DNA of 64,000 nucleotides, taken from positions 24,216-88,215 of the forward strand of contig NZ_JALDPT010000021.1 in NCBI RefSeq assembly GCF_022695515.1, given 5' to 3'. The DNA comes from Phenylobacterium aquaticum (lineage in GTDB: Bacteria; Pseudomonadota; Alphaproteobacteria; Caulobacterales; Caulobacteraceae). How positions within the stretch are numbered: the stretch's first letter is position 1; each line of letters begins with the position of its first letter. This document shows, one piece after another, positions 28,540 through 38,190 of this stretch. The notes under the pieces were generated by a model. It was not told where the DNA came from. It did not search any database and saw only the letters and a list, made by a program, of their open reading frames with translations. The position numbers and the translations under genes are program-made.

Positions 28540-31431
28540 TCAAGATTGCAGGATGATGTCATAGGCTGCCCGCGCCGCATGCCGCACCCGGTCCAGCCGG
28601 GCGCGCAGGGCCTTGAAGTCGCGGGCGCCGCCGGCGCGGGCCAGCAGCTGGCGGAAGCCCTTGGGTTCCTGGCTGACGTCCTCGGCGCCGGTCAGGGCGA
28701 GCTTCAGGAGCTGGGTCAGGTCCTGCTGCAGGCGCCAGGCTGTGCGCAGGGCCTCGAGCGGCGCGTGGTCGGCGAGATTGGCGCCTTCCGCCTCTGCCAG
28801 GGCCTCGGCGGTGTTCTGGCGCAGGGGCGCGCCCTCGGCGGCGTAGGCGAGCTGCAGGTATTGGGCGGCGAACTCGATATCCACCAGCCCCCCCGGCGAG
28901 AGCTTGAGATCCCAAGGGCCCTTGGGCGGCCGCTCGCGTTCCAGGAGCTCGCGCATGTCACGCACGTCGGCCGCGGTCTTCGCCCGGTCACGGGGTCGGC
29001 GCAGGGCGAGATCGACGGCGCCCTGGGCGGCCTCCGCGAAGGCGTCGCTGGTCGCCCAGACCACCCGGGCGCGGGTCAGCGCGAGCAGCTCCCAGGTCTC
29101 GGCCTCGCGCTCGTAATAGTCCTCGAAGGCCGCGAAGCTCACCGCCACCGGCCCCTTGGTGCCGGAGGGGCGCAACTGCATGTCGACCTCATAGAGCTCC
29201 CCCTCCCCGGTCGGGGTGGAGAGCGCCGCGATCAGGCGCTGGGTGAAGCGGCCATAGAAGACGTCGGCGCTCCAGCCCTTGAGGATGGAGGCGGCGCCGG
29301 GCGCCGAGGCGCGATAGAGGGTCATGAGGTCGAGGTCCGACCCCGCGCTCATCTCCCGCGATCCGCACTTGCCGAGCGCCACCACCGCCACCTCGCCGGG
29401 GAAATCGCCGCCGATCCGCGCCGCCTCGGCCAGGGCCACGGGGGCCAGCGCCTGGATGCAGAGGTCGGCGAGATCGGCGAAGGCGGCGCCCGCCACCTCG
29501 GCGCTGGCCGTGCCGCTCATCACCTGCACCCCGATGCGGAAGGTCTGCTCGCGGTGGGCGCGACGCACGGCGTCCATGGCCGCCTCGAAGCCGGGCGCCT
29601 CGGCCACCGCTCGGCTCATCGCCGCCCGCTCCTCCTCGATCAGGATGGTCGAGAAGAAGTCCCCGTCCAGCATGGCGTCGATGGCCGCCGGCCGGCGGGC
29701 CAGGGTCGAGGCCAGGCGCGGCGCATAGGCCATCACCTGGACGATCAGCTCGAACAGGGCCGGCTGGGCCAGGAACAGAGACTGCAACTGCACGCCCGTG
29801 GACAGTCGGCCGAAGAAGTCGGCGAACCGGTTGAAGGCCGCATCCGGCGATCCGGTCGCCTGGGCGGCGTCGAGCAGGCGCGGGGCCAGCCGGGTGAACA
29901 GCTCGCGGCCCCGCTCGGTGCGGGTGGCGGCGATATGGCCATGGTGCCAGCCGCGGATGGTCTGGGAGACGCGCGGCGGATTGGAGAAGCCCATGCGGGC
30001 GAGCGTCGCCAGGGTCTCCGGGTCGTCCTCGACCCCGGTGAAGATCAGGCTGCCGAACTTCGACGACAGCGGCTCCTCGTCGGGGAACAGCTCGCCATAG
30101 CGCTTGTTGACGGTCTTCAGCGTGCGCTCGACCAGGGCGTCGAAGCTGCGCAGGCGGGGTTGGCCATAGAGGGCGGCGACCCGCTTGCGCTCGGTGTCGG
30201 ACTCCGGAAGCCGGTGGGTCTGCTCGTCGGCCAGCATCTGGATGCGGTGCTCGACGCTGCGCAGCAGGTGATAGGCGACCGTGAGTTCGCTGCAGGCCTG
30301 GGCGGTGACGTGGCCGGCGTCGCGCAGGGCAATGAGCGCATCGAGGGTGCGATAGCTGCGCAGGTCCGGGTGACGGCCGCCCAGGATCAACTGCTGGGTC
30401 TGGACGTAGAACTCGATCTCGCGGATCCCGCCCCGGCCCAGCTTCAGATCCATGCCCTTGGCGGTCAGGCGGTCATCGACCTTGTGGACATGGATCTGGC
30501 GCTTGATCGAATGGATGTCGGCGATCGAGGCGAAGTCGAGGTTCTTGCGCCAGATGAAGGGGATCAGCTCGGCCAAGAAGGCCTGGGCCCGGGGCATGTC
30601 GCCGGCGCAGGCGCGCGCCTTGATGAAGGCCGCCCGCTCCCAGTTCTGGCCCACGCTCTCGTAATATTCGAGCGCCGCCGGCACCGGCACGGCGGGGGGC
30701 GTCGAGCCGGGATCAGGGCGCAGGCGCAGGTCGACCCGGAAGACATAGCCGTCGGCCGTGCGGTCCTGCATCAGGTCGGCCAGCCTATGTGTCAGGCGGA
30801 CCGCAAATCCTTGGGTCTCAATGCCCGGCGCCAACGGCAGGGCGTCGGGCTCGTAGAAGACCGAGATGTCGATGTCGCTGGAATAGTTCAGCTCATAGGC
30901 GCCGTGCTTGCCCATGGCGATGCAGAAGAAGCCGGGCACAGGGCCGTAGTCGCCGAACTCCGGCGGGATCAAACGGCCGGCGTCGGCCTCTTCCCGCGCC
31001 GCGACCCGCAGCGCGGTCTGCAGGGCGCCGTCGGCGAAACGGGCGAGCGCGCGGGTGACGGCGTCGAGATCCCAGACCCCGCCCAGGTCGGCCAATGCGA
31101 TCAGCAGGTGGGCCTCGGCCTTCAGCCGCCGCAGGGCGCCCTTGGCCGTCGCGAGGTCGCCGCCGCCCACCGCCTCGGTGCGGGCGAGCAGGTCCTCGAA
31201 GCGCGCGTCGGGATCGCCGGACAACAGATCGGCCAGGCGGGCGGGATCGCGGCGGATCAGGCTGGTCAGATAGGTGGAGGCCCCGAAGATCGGCGCCAGG
31301 ACCGGCCAGGCCGCCTCCAGCAGCGGTGTGGCGGCGCCGTCCGCGACCAGCAGCCAGGTCCGCGCGCGTTCGGCGGCCTTGAGGTCGATCACCGGCCCGC
31401 AGGGGGTCATTCGGTCCAGGAGGCGAGTCAT
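28540..31431 (-). CDS. glnE: Bifunctional glutamine synthetase adenylyltransferase/adenylyl-removing enzyme
   Basis: A 963-residue GlnE, which attaches and removes AMP on glutamine synthetase in response to PII and glutamine. Both nucleotidyltransferase domains keep the catalytic pattern G-x-x-E-L/M-S/N-x-x-S-D-x-D: ELNYSSDIDISVFYE near residue 183 (adenylyl-removing half) and EMSAGSDLDLMTLYR near 700 (adenylylating half). Length fits alphaproteobacterial GlnE. ATG 31431 is 24 bases downstream of the upstream histidine kinase stop, so the gene may be co-transcribed with the two-component system. Confidence 0.96.
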   Translation of the reverse strand: MTRLLDRMTPCGPVIDLKAAERARTWLLVADGAATPLLEAAWPVLAPIFGASTYLTSLIRRDPARLADLLSGDPDARFEDLLARTEAVGGGDLATAKGALRRLKAEAHLLIALADLGGVWDLDAVTRALARFADGALQTALRVAAREEADAGRLIPPEFGDYGPVPGFFCIAMGKHGAYELNYSSDIDISVFYEPDALPLAPGIETQGFAVRLTHRLADLMQDRTADGYVFRVDLRLRPDPGSTPPAVPVPAALEYYESVGQNWERAAFIKARACAGDMPRAQAFLAELIPFIWRKNLDFASIADIHSIKRQIHVHKVDDRLTAKGMDLKLGRGGIREIEFYVQTQQLILGGRHPDLRSYRTLDALIALRDAGHVTAQACSELTVAYHLLRSVEHRIQMLADEQTHRLPESDTERKRVAALYGQPRLRSFDALVERTLKTVNKRYGELFPDEEPLSSKFGSLIFTGVEDDPETLATLARMGFSNPPRVSQTIRGWHHGHIAATRTERGRELFTRLAPRLLDAAQATGSPDAAFNRFADFFGRLSTGVQLQSLFLAQPALFELIVQVMAYAPRLASTLARRPAAIDAMLDGDFFSTILIEEERAAMSRAVAEAPGFEAAMDAVRRAHREQTFRIGVQVMSGTASAEVAGAAFADLADLCIQALAPVALAEAARIGGDFPGEVAVVALGKCGSREMSAGSDLDLMTLYRASAPGAASILKGWSADVFYGRFTQRLIAALSTPTGEGELYEVDMQLRPSGTKGPVAVSFAAFEDYYEREAETWELLALTRARVVWATSDAFAEAAQGAVDLALRRPRDRAKTAADVRDMRELLERERPPKGPWDLKLSPGGLVDIEFAAQYLQLAYAAEGAPLRQNTAEALAEAEGANLADHAPLEALRTAWRLQQDLTQLLKLALTGAEDVSQEPKGFRQLLARAGGARDFKALRARLDRVRHAARAAYDIILQS

Positions 31432-31455
31432 GGCCCCCAGCCTAGCACTCCGCGC

Positions 31456-32858
31456 CTAGAGCGCGCGCGGCAGGATCAGGGCGACCCGCAGGCCGGGGCC
31501 GATCTCGCCGACTTTGCCGGGCCCTTCGGCCAGTTCGAGACGGCCCCCATGGGCCTCGGCCACGGCGCCGACCAGGGACAGGCCCAGGCCTGCGCCGGGT
31601 TCGTTGCGGCTGTTCTCCAGGCGCACGAAGCGCTGAACCACCCGCTCGCGATCCTCCTCCGGCACGCCGGGGCCGGTGTCGGTCACCGAGAACTCCACCT
31701 CACCGGAGGACCGGCGGCGGACCCGCAGCATGATGGCGCCGCCGGGCGGAGTGTATTTCACGGCGTTGTCGAGGATGTTGGCCAGGGCCTGGGCCAGGAA
31801 CTCCTGATTGCCGCGCACGGTCAGGTCGGGGACCAGCTCGGCCTTGAAGTCGATGCCCTTGTCCTCGCAGAGCGGCTCATAGAGTTCGGCGATGTCGGCG
31901 CCCAGGACGGCGGGATCGATATTGGTCGGGTTGGGCGCCTGGCCGGCCGCCTGCAGCCGGGCGATGGCCAGCACCGCGCCGAAGGTTTTCAGCACCCCGT
32001 CGGTGTCGTCCAGCGCCTGGGCGAGCGCCTCGGTGGCGTTGCCCTTGCCGGCCTCGACGTCGAGATAGGCCACTTCCAGGCGGGCGCGCAGGCGGGTGAG
32101 CGGCGAGCGCAGGTCGTGGGCGATGGCGTCGCCGGCGTGGCGGTGGCCGGCCATGGACCGCTCCAGCCGGTCGAGCATCTCGTTGAGGCCCTCGGCCAGT
32201 TCGTCGAACTCATCGCGGGCGCCGCGCACAGGAGCCCGGGCGCCGAGGTCGCCGTTGCGCACGGCGGTGACCACGTCGGTCAGGCTGGCCATGCTGCGGC
32301 TGACATTGCGGCTGACCAGCACCCCGCCCAGGAGGCCGAGCACGATGATCAGGCGCCGGCGCCCCACAGGGCCCGCACGATCTTGACCACATAGGCCTCG
32401 TCCTCGCCGATGTCGGCGCCGACGAACAGAATCTCGCCGCCGCTCATCCGCTCCTGCAGGCCGCGGGCCGGATGCTTGACCTGGCGGCCCTGGACGTCGG
32501 TGTCGGTGACCGAAAAGCTGTTCCAGGTGGGCGTGCCGTCGAACTTGTCGAGCGGGCTCTCGGCGATGGAGCCGGAGATGCGGGTCCCGTCCGGCTTCAT
32601 CAGCAGATAGAGGAACGGCCGCTCGCTGGCGGCGCGCTCGATCAGGGACTGGTTCAGCGCATCCATGCCGGCGCGGTCATAGGCCGCCGCCAGGGAGCGC
32701 ATCTCGCGGGTGATCTCCTGGTCGGTCCGCCGCGTCGCCTCGCCCGCCGTGGCCACATAGATATAGGCCAGGAAGGCGCTGGCCGCGGCCGCGAACAGCG
32801 CGAGGAACAGCAGGGTCAGCCGGAACGGGGTGGTCCGGAACAGGCGTGGCAGGCGCAT
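31456..32858 (-). CDS. Sensor histidine kinase (one apparent frameshift)
   Basis: About 467 residues after correction. TM1 is at about 12-35, with a periplasmic sensor loop, then TM2 (LIIVLGLLGGVLVS) and a HAMP domain. The HisKA box is DAIAHDLRSPLTRLRARLEV and the ATPase boxes are NILDNAVKYTPPGG, DTGPGVPEED and GAGLGLSLVGAV. The break is at about 32353-32356: one missing base joins ALWGAGA to LIIVLGLLGG. It is 15 bases after the response regulator, its likely partner. Confidence 0.9.
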
Positions 32859-32873
32859 GATCCGCGCCGGCCG

Positions 32874-33545
32874 CTAAGCGTCCAGGCGGTAGCCCGCCCC
32901 GCGGACGGTCTGCAGCATCGGGCGATCGAAACCCTTGTCGATCTTCGAGCGCAGACGCGAGATATGCACGTCGATGACATTGGTCTGGGGATCGAAGTGA
33001 TATTCCCAGACCTTCTCCAGCAGCATGGTGCGGGTCACCGACTGGCCGGCGTGACGCATCATGAATTCCAGCAACTGGAACTCGCGGGGCTGGAGGTCGA
33101 TCTCCTTGCCCTGGCGGTGCACGGTGCGGCCGATCAGGTCCATTTCCAGCTCGCCAACCCGAAGCAGGGTCTGGACCGAACCGGTTTCGCGACGGCGCGA
33201 CAGGGCCTCGACCCGGGCGATCAGCTCGGCGAAGGCGTAGGGCTTGACCAGATAGTCGTCGCCCCCGGCCTTCAGGCCCGCCACCCGGTCATTGATCTCT
33301 CCGAGCGCCGACAGGAACAGGACCGGGGTCTGGTCCCCCTCGCGCCGGATGGTCTCGATCAGGGTGACGCCGTCCATCTTGGGCATCATGCGGTCAACGA
33401 TCATCACGTCGAACTCTCCGGCCCGGGCGGCGGCGAGACCTTCCTCGCCGTCCGCCGCCTGGGTGCAGGCGTGGCCGCCGTCACTCAGGCCGCGCACCAT
33501 GGCTTCGGCCGCTTCCAGGTCGTCCTCAACGATCAGGATCCGCAT
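32874..33545 (-). CDS. OmpR/PhoB-family response regulator
   Basis: A 223-residue regulator with a receiver domain (EDD pocket, phospho-Asp 51 in IVDRMMP, Lys in VKPYAF) and a winged-helix output (LQPREFQLLEFMMRHAGQSV and HISRLRSKIDKG). It precedes the sensor kinase gene and follows degP with 25 bases between. Linkage to degP suggests an envelope-stress circuit like CpxR or CzcR types, but this is inference. Confidence 0.95.
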   Translation of the reverse strand: MRILIVEDDLEAAEAMVRGLSDGGHACTQAADGEEGLAAARAGEFDVMIVDRMMPKMDGVTLIETIRREGDQTPVLFLSALGEINDRVAGLKAGGDDYLVKPYAFAELIARVEALSRRRETGSVQTLLRVGELEMDLIGRTVHRQGKEIDLQPREFQLLEFMMRHAGQSVTRTMLLEKVWEYHFDPQTNVIDVHISRLRSKIDKGFDRPMLQTVRGAGYRLDA

Positions 33546-33570
33546 GATTCGCCCCCAGCGATTGTCGGAG

Positions 33571-35130
33571 TTAGCCGGAAACCTTGATCGGCAGGAAGAT
33601 GGTGCGACCCGAGCGGTGGACGCCCATCAGGATGCTCGGCCGGCCCGCCTTCTTGGCGGCGTCGACCGCGGCCGCGACGTCGGAAGCCAGAGCCACGTCC
33701 CGGTCGCCGGCGCGGACGATCACGTCGTCCTTGCGCAGGCCCTTGGTCGCGGCGTCCGAGTTCTGATCGACGCTGGTCACCAGGGCGCCCTTGATCCCGG
33801 CGTCGACGCCGATGCGACGGCGGTTGGCCTCGTCCAGGGGCGCGAGCGCCAGGCCGATGACCACCGGGTTCTTGGGTTGCCCCTGGCCCTGGGAGGGACC
33901 GCCCTGGTCGTCGCCGCCGCGGTTGTCATTGGCCGCCAGCTGCTGCTCGCTGGGGCGGGTGCCCGAGCGGACCTCGATGGTCTTGGGCTTGCCGTCGCGC
34001 AGGACGTTGAGCTTCAGGGTGTCGCCCGCATGGGCCTTGGCGACCTCGCGGGTCAGTTCCGAGGAGGTGCGGACCGTGACGCCGTTGACCGAAGTCACGA
34101 CATCGCCGGGCTGCAGGCCCGCGCGCTGCGAGGGACCGCCGGGGACCAGATCGGCGACGATGGCGCCCTTCTGGCCGGGCGTGCCCTGGGCCTCGGCCAT
34201 TTCCGAGGTGAAGTTCTGGATGGTCGCGCCGATATAGCCGCGGCTGATCTTGCCGCCGGCGATCAGCTGCTTGGTGATCACATTGGCGACGTCGGCCGGA
34301 ATGGCGAAGCCGATGCCCACCGAACCGCCCGTGGGCGAGAAGATCGCGGTGTTCACCCCGATGACCCGGCCATAGATGTCGAAGGTCGGACCGCCGGAAT
34401 TGCCCCGATTGATGGGGGCGTCGATCTGGATGTAGTCGACGAAGGTCTCGCCGATGTCACGGCCATAGGCCGAGATGATCCCGGCCGTGGCGGTGCCGCC
34501 CAGGCCGAAGGGATTGCCGACCGCGATGACCCAGTCGCCGACCCGCGGCTTGGCGGAGTCCTCGAAGTTCACGAAGGTGAAGTTGTCGCCCTTGACCTTG
34601 ATGACCGCCAGGTCGGTGCCTTCGTCGCGGCCGACCACGACGGCGTCGAGCTCGCGCTCGTCCTTCAGCACCACTTTGATGGTCTCGGCGTTCTCGACCA
34701 CGTGGTTGTTGGTGACGATGTAGCCGTCCGACGAGATGAAGAAGCCGGAGCCGGCCGACTGCTGGGTCGGCAGGCGCGGCTGGCCCTTGCCGCTCGGCGG
34801 CGCGCCGTCCTCGTCGTCCTCGCCGCCCGGCGCCTGGCGCGGAACGATATCGAAGGGCAGGCCGGGGATCTGGCGGCGCAGGCTGCTGGCGTCGACCTTG
34901 GAGGTCACATTGATCGAGACGACCGCCGGCGAGACCTGCTGGAAGATGTCGGCGAACGACAGGGGCGCGCCGGGCGGGGGCGCGAAGATCGGCGCCGTGG
35001 AGGCCCGGATCATCTGGGGCGTTTCGGCCTGGGCGGAGGGCATGCGCATGCCCACCCCGGCCATGGCGGCGGTGACGATGCCCGCGCCGGCGACGACGCC
35101 CAGGAGATAACCGGTCTTCTTAGAGGTCAT
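33571..35130 (-). CDS. degP: Periplasmic serine protease of the DegP/HtrA family
   Basis: A 519-residue Do-type protease/chaperone. An N-terminal membrane or signal segment (TGYLLGVVAGAGIVTAAMAG) exports it. The catalytic triad is visible: His in TNNHVVEN, Asp in EGTDLAVIKV and Ser in NRGNSGGPTFD. Two PDZ domains follow (IGATIQNFTSEMAEAQG; GLALAPLDEANRR). It degrades or refolds misfolded envelope proteins. It is upstream of the response regulator and kinase on the same strand. Confidence 0.96.
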   Translation of the reverse strand: MTSKKTGYLLGVVAGAGIVTAAMAGVGMRMPSAQAETPQMIRASTAPIFAPPPGAPLSFADIFQQVSPAVVSINVTSKVDASSLRRQIPGLPFDIVPRQAPGGEDDEDGAPPSGKGQPRLPTQQSAGSGFFISSDGYIVTNNHVVENAETIKVVLKDERELDAVVVGRDEGTDLAVIKVKGDNFTFVNFEDSAKPRVGDWVIAVGNPFGLGGTATAGIISAYGRDIGETFVDYIQIDAPINRGNSGGPTFDIYGRVIGVNTAIFSPTGGSVGIGFAIPADVANVITKQLIAGGKISRGYIGATIQNFTSEMAEAQGTPGQKGAIVADLVPGGPSQRAGLQPGDVVTSVNGVTVRTSSELTREVAKAHAGDTLKLNVLRDGKPKTIEVRSGTRPSEQQLAANDNRGGDDQGGPSQGQGQPKNPVVIGLALAPLDEANRRRIGVDAGIKGALVTSVDQNSDAATKGLRKDDVIVRAGDRDVALASDVAAAVDAAKKAGRPSILMGVHRSGRTIFLPIKVSG

Positions 35131-35195
35131 AGGCCTTGTGTTCCCTGTGGAGGCCCGGAAGCCGGTCCGTCCCCACCAACTTAAGTTCGATGCCT

Positions 35196-35213
35196 GAGAG
35201 CGTAAGTGCTCTC
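35196..35213. promoter_or_regulatory. Short hairpin in the ccmH-degP intergenic region
   Basis: GAGAGC and GCTCTC form a 6-bp stem around a 6-base loop, 66 bases upstream of degP and after ccmH. TTAAG motifs flank it. It may be part of the degP leader or promoter; no T-run is present, so it is unlikely to be a strong terminator. Confidence 0.3.
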
Positions 35214-35271
35214 AAGTTACGTTTAGGTCACCCTGGGCGCCGCATGGCGACCGATCTTGGGCGCAATCGTG

Positions 35272-35724
35272 TCATTCTTCGCCTTCACCGGCGAGCCCTG
35301 CGATACGTTTCGCCTCTTCAGGCGACAGATCATCCTGTTCAACGACGCGGCGACGGCGGAGGTTGCCCAGCAGCAGCAGGACGCCCAGGCCGACCACGGC
35401 GAAGGGCGCGCCCCACAGGACGGCGTTGCCCAGGGAGAAGGCCGGTTTCAGCAGCACGAACTCGCCATAGCGCGACACCAGATAGGCGCGCACCTGCTGG
35501 TCCGACCGCCCGGCCTTGATCTCGTCGCGGACCAGCTTGCGCAGGTCGGCGGCCAGCTCGGCCTGGGAATCGTCGATCGACTCGTTCTGGCAGACCAGGC
35601 AGCGGACCTCCTGGAAGATCGCGCGGGCGCGGGCCTCCTGGGCCGGATCAGGCAAACGCTCGGCCGGATCGGCCGCGGCGGCGATGCAGAGCACGGCGCC
35701 CAATATCGCCAGGATGCGCCTCAT
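35272..35724 (-). CDS. ccmH: Cytochrome c maturation protein CcmH
   Basis: A 150-residue periplasmic thiol oxidoreductase subunit anchored by one C-terminal membrane helix (about 102-120). The active motif RCLVCQN (Cys 42 and 45) is intact, and a signal peptide precedes it. CcmH reduces the apocytochrome c haem-binding cysteines before haem attachment. The ATG overlaps the ccmF stop as ATGA. Confidence 0.95.
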   Translation of the reverse strand: MRRILAILGAVLCIAAAADPAERLPDPAQEARARAIFQEVRCLVCQNESIDDSQAELAADLRKLVRDEIKAGRSDQQVRAYLVSRYGEFVLLKPAFSLGNAVLWGAPFAVVGLGVLLLLGNLRRRRVVEQDDLSPEEAKRIAGLAGEGEE

Positions 35725-37699
35725 GCCGGCCGCGCCGCGCGCTTGCCGACGCCCAGCCGCAGCCGGCGGTCGGACAGGGACAGGACGCCGCCCAGGGCCA
35801 TGATCACCGGGCCGATGAAGATGAACAGCGCCCAGGGGTTATAATAGGCGCGCACCAGCCAGACCGGCGCCTTGGCGCCCGGCGCCTCGCGCCGCTCGCC
35901 CAGCACCACATAGAGGTGGTCGGCGCCGCGGGTGCAGATGGCGACCTCGGAGGTCGTCTGGCCGCCGGCCGGATAGAACCGCCGTTCAGGCCGCGGGGTG
36001 CAGAGTTCGCGGCCGGCCCGCACGGCGTGGATGGTGGCGCGTTCGGCGTCATAGTTGGGCCCGTCGACGCCCTGGACCTTTTCCAAGGTCAGTTCATAGG
36101 CGCCGACCTTCAGATGGCCGCCCAGGGACAGGGTCTCGGCCGCCTCGACCTTCCAGCCGGTCTCGACGCAGGCGCCCAGCACGAAGACGCCGAGGCCAAT
36201 ATGGGCGAGCGTCATGCCCCAGGCGCCACGCGGCAGGCCGGTGAGGCGCCGGCGGGTCTCGGCCCAGTCGCCGCGGAAGGCGCGGGTGCGCTCCACCAGC
36301 TCCGACAGCGTGCCGGCGATCAGCCAGGCGCCAAGGCCGAGGCCGGCGCAGGCGAAGGCCTTACGCGGGCTGACCATGGCGTAGGCCGTGAGCCCCGCGC
36401 CGACGGCGATGACGGCCGCGAGCGCCAGGCGCTGAGCCACGCCTCGGGCGTCGGCGCGCTTCCAGGACAGCAGGGGCCGGCCGGGACCAGCAGGATGAGG
36501 GCGGTCATCAGCGGGGTGAAGGTCAGGTTGAAATAGGGCGGGCCGACCGAGATCGACTCCCCGGTCATCGCCTCGCGGATCAGCGGATAGAGCGTGCCCA
36601 GCAGGACGGTGGCGGTCGCAGCCGCCAGCAGGATGTTGTTGAGCACCAGGGCGCTCTCGCGGCTGACCGGCGCAAACAAGCCGCCCGGCGCAAGGCTCGG
36701 CGCCCGCCAGGCGAACAGCAGGAAGCCGGCGCCGGCGGTCACGCCCAGGATGATCAGCAAAAGCACGCCGCGGGTCGGGTCGACGGCGAAGGCGTGGACG
36801 GAGGTGAGCACGCCGGACCGGACCAGGAAGGCGCCCAGCATCGAGAAGGTGAAGGCCGCCATGGCCAGGAACACGGTCCAGCCGGACAGGGCGCCGCGCT
36901 TCTCGGTGACGATGGCCGAATGCAGCAGGGCCGTGGCGATCAGCCAGGGCATGAAGCTGGCGTTCTCGACAGGGTCCCAGAACCACCAGCCGCCCCAGCC
37001 CAGCTCATAATAGGCCCAGAAGGCGCCCAGCGTGATGCCCACGGTGAGCAGGCTCCAGCCGGCGAGCGCCCAGGGCCGGACCCAGCGGGCCCAGGCGGCG
37101 TCGACCTTGCCCTCGACCAGGGCCGCGACCGCCAGGGAGAACACCACCGAGAGGCCGACATAGCCCGCATAGAGAAAGGGCGGGTGCACCGCGAGCGCCG
37201 GGTCCTGCAGCAGCGGATTGAGCGAGTGGCCCTCCACCGGCGGATTGAGCAGGCGGACGAAGGGATTGGAGGCGAAGACCGTATAGGCCAGGAAGACCGT
37301 GCCCAGCAGGCCCTGGGTTCCGACCGCCACCGCCTTGAGGCCGGCGGGCAATCCCTTGCCGAGCCCCGCCACCGCCGCGCCGAAGCCGGTCAGGGCCAGG
37401 CACCAGAGCAGCATCGAGCCCTCGTGGCTGCCCCATGTCCCGGCCACGCGATAGAGCAGCGGCTTTTCGGTGTGGGAATTGGCCGCCACATTGGCGACTG
37501 AGAAGTCCGACACGACGAAGGCGTGCATCAGGGCGGCGAAGGCCAGCGCCACACTCAGGAAGGCGGCGAGCGCCGCGCCCTCCCCGGCCCCGGCCAGCAC
37601 CGACGACCGGCGCACGCGCGCCACGCCGGACAGGACCGCCTGGGTCAGGGACAGCACCAGACCCAGGATCAGGGCGAAGCCGCCGAACTCGTCGATCAT
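35721..37699 (-). CDS. ccmF: Cytochrome c haem lyase subunit CcmF (one apparent frameshift)
   Basis: About 659 residues after correction, the usual size for CcmF. It is a polytopic membrane protein with the haem-handling WWD motif (WGGWWFWDPVENASFMPW, about residues 231-248) and conserved HPPFLYAGYVG. Near 36473-36476 one missing G in a GGGG run breaks the frame; restoring it joins LLVPAGP to LLSWKRADARG. The C-terminal half contains the periplasmic domain and last membrane helix. ATG 37699 overlaps the ccmE stop. CcmF transfers haem from CcmE to apocytochrome c. Confidence 0.93.
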
Positions 37700-38190
37700 G
37701 TGCCCGAGCCCGGGGTCTGATAGGCGGCGACCTTGCCGTCGCCCCGCCATTCGCCCTGCTTCTTCAAGGCCTTGGAGACCTCGCGCGGCATGTAGCGTTC
37801 GTCGTGCTTGGCCAGGACCTGCTTGGCCTGGAACACGCCGTCGCCGCGGAAGGATCCGGTGGCGACGATGCCTTGGCCCTCGCGGAACAGGTCGGGCAGA
37901 TCGCCCTGATAGGAGACCAGCGCCTTGGCGGTCTGGTCGCGAACCACGAACTCCACCTTGCCGTTGGAGGACTTCACGACGCTGCCCTTCTCGACCAGCC
38001 CGCCGAGCTGGATCGAGCGGCCGGCCGGCGGCTTGGCCGCCTGGGCCTGGGAGGGCGTGTAGAAATAGGAGATCGAGTCCGACAGGCCGTAGAGGGTCAG
38101 GCCGACGGCCAGCGCCAGGACCGGCGCGATCGCCGCCACCAGGATCAGGCGTCGGCGCGCCTTGGGGGATTTGGGAAGCCAGCCGCTCAT
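37696..38190 (-). CDS. ccmE: Haem chaperone CcmE
   Basis: A 164-residue periplasmic haem chaperone with an N-terminal anchor (about 14-36). The covalent haem-binding His and its Tyr partner lie in KHDERYMP (His about 129, Tyr about 133), matching His130/Tyr134 of E. coli. The OB-fold strands (VEFVVRDQTAKALVSYQGDL) are evident. Overlaps on both sides (ATGA) tie it into the ccm operon. Confidence 0.96.
   Translation of the reverse strand: MSGWLPKSPKARRRLILVAAIAPVLALAVGLTLYGLSDSISYFYTPSQAQAAKPPAGRSIQLGGLVEKGSVVKSSNGKVEFVVRDQTAKALVSYQGDLPDLFREGQGIVATGSFRGDGVFQAKQVLAKHDERYMPREVSKALKKQGEWRGDGKVAAYQTPGSGT

Noticed and set aside
28447..32394. 1315-residue plus-strand frame opposite glnE
   Set aside because: Antisense to GlnE and a kinase with intact motifs; composition-driven open frame.
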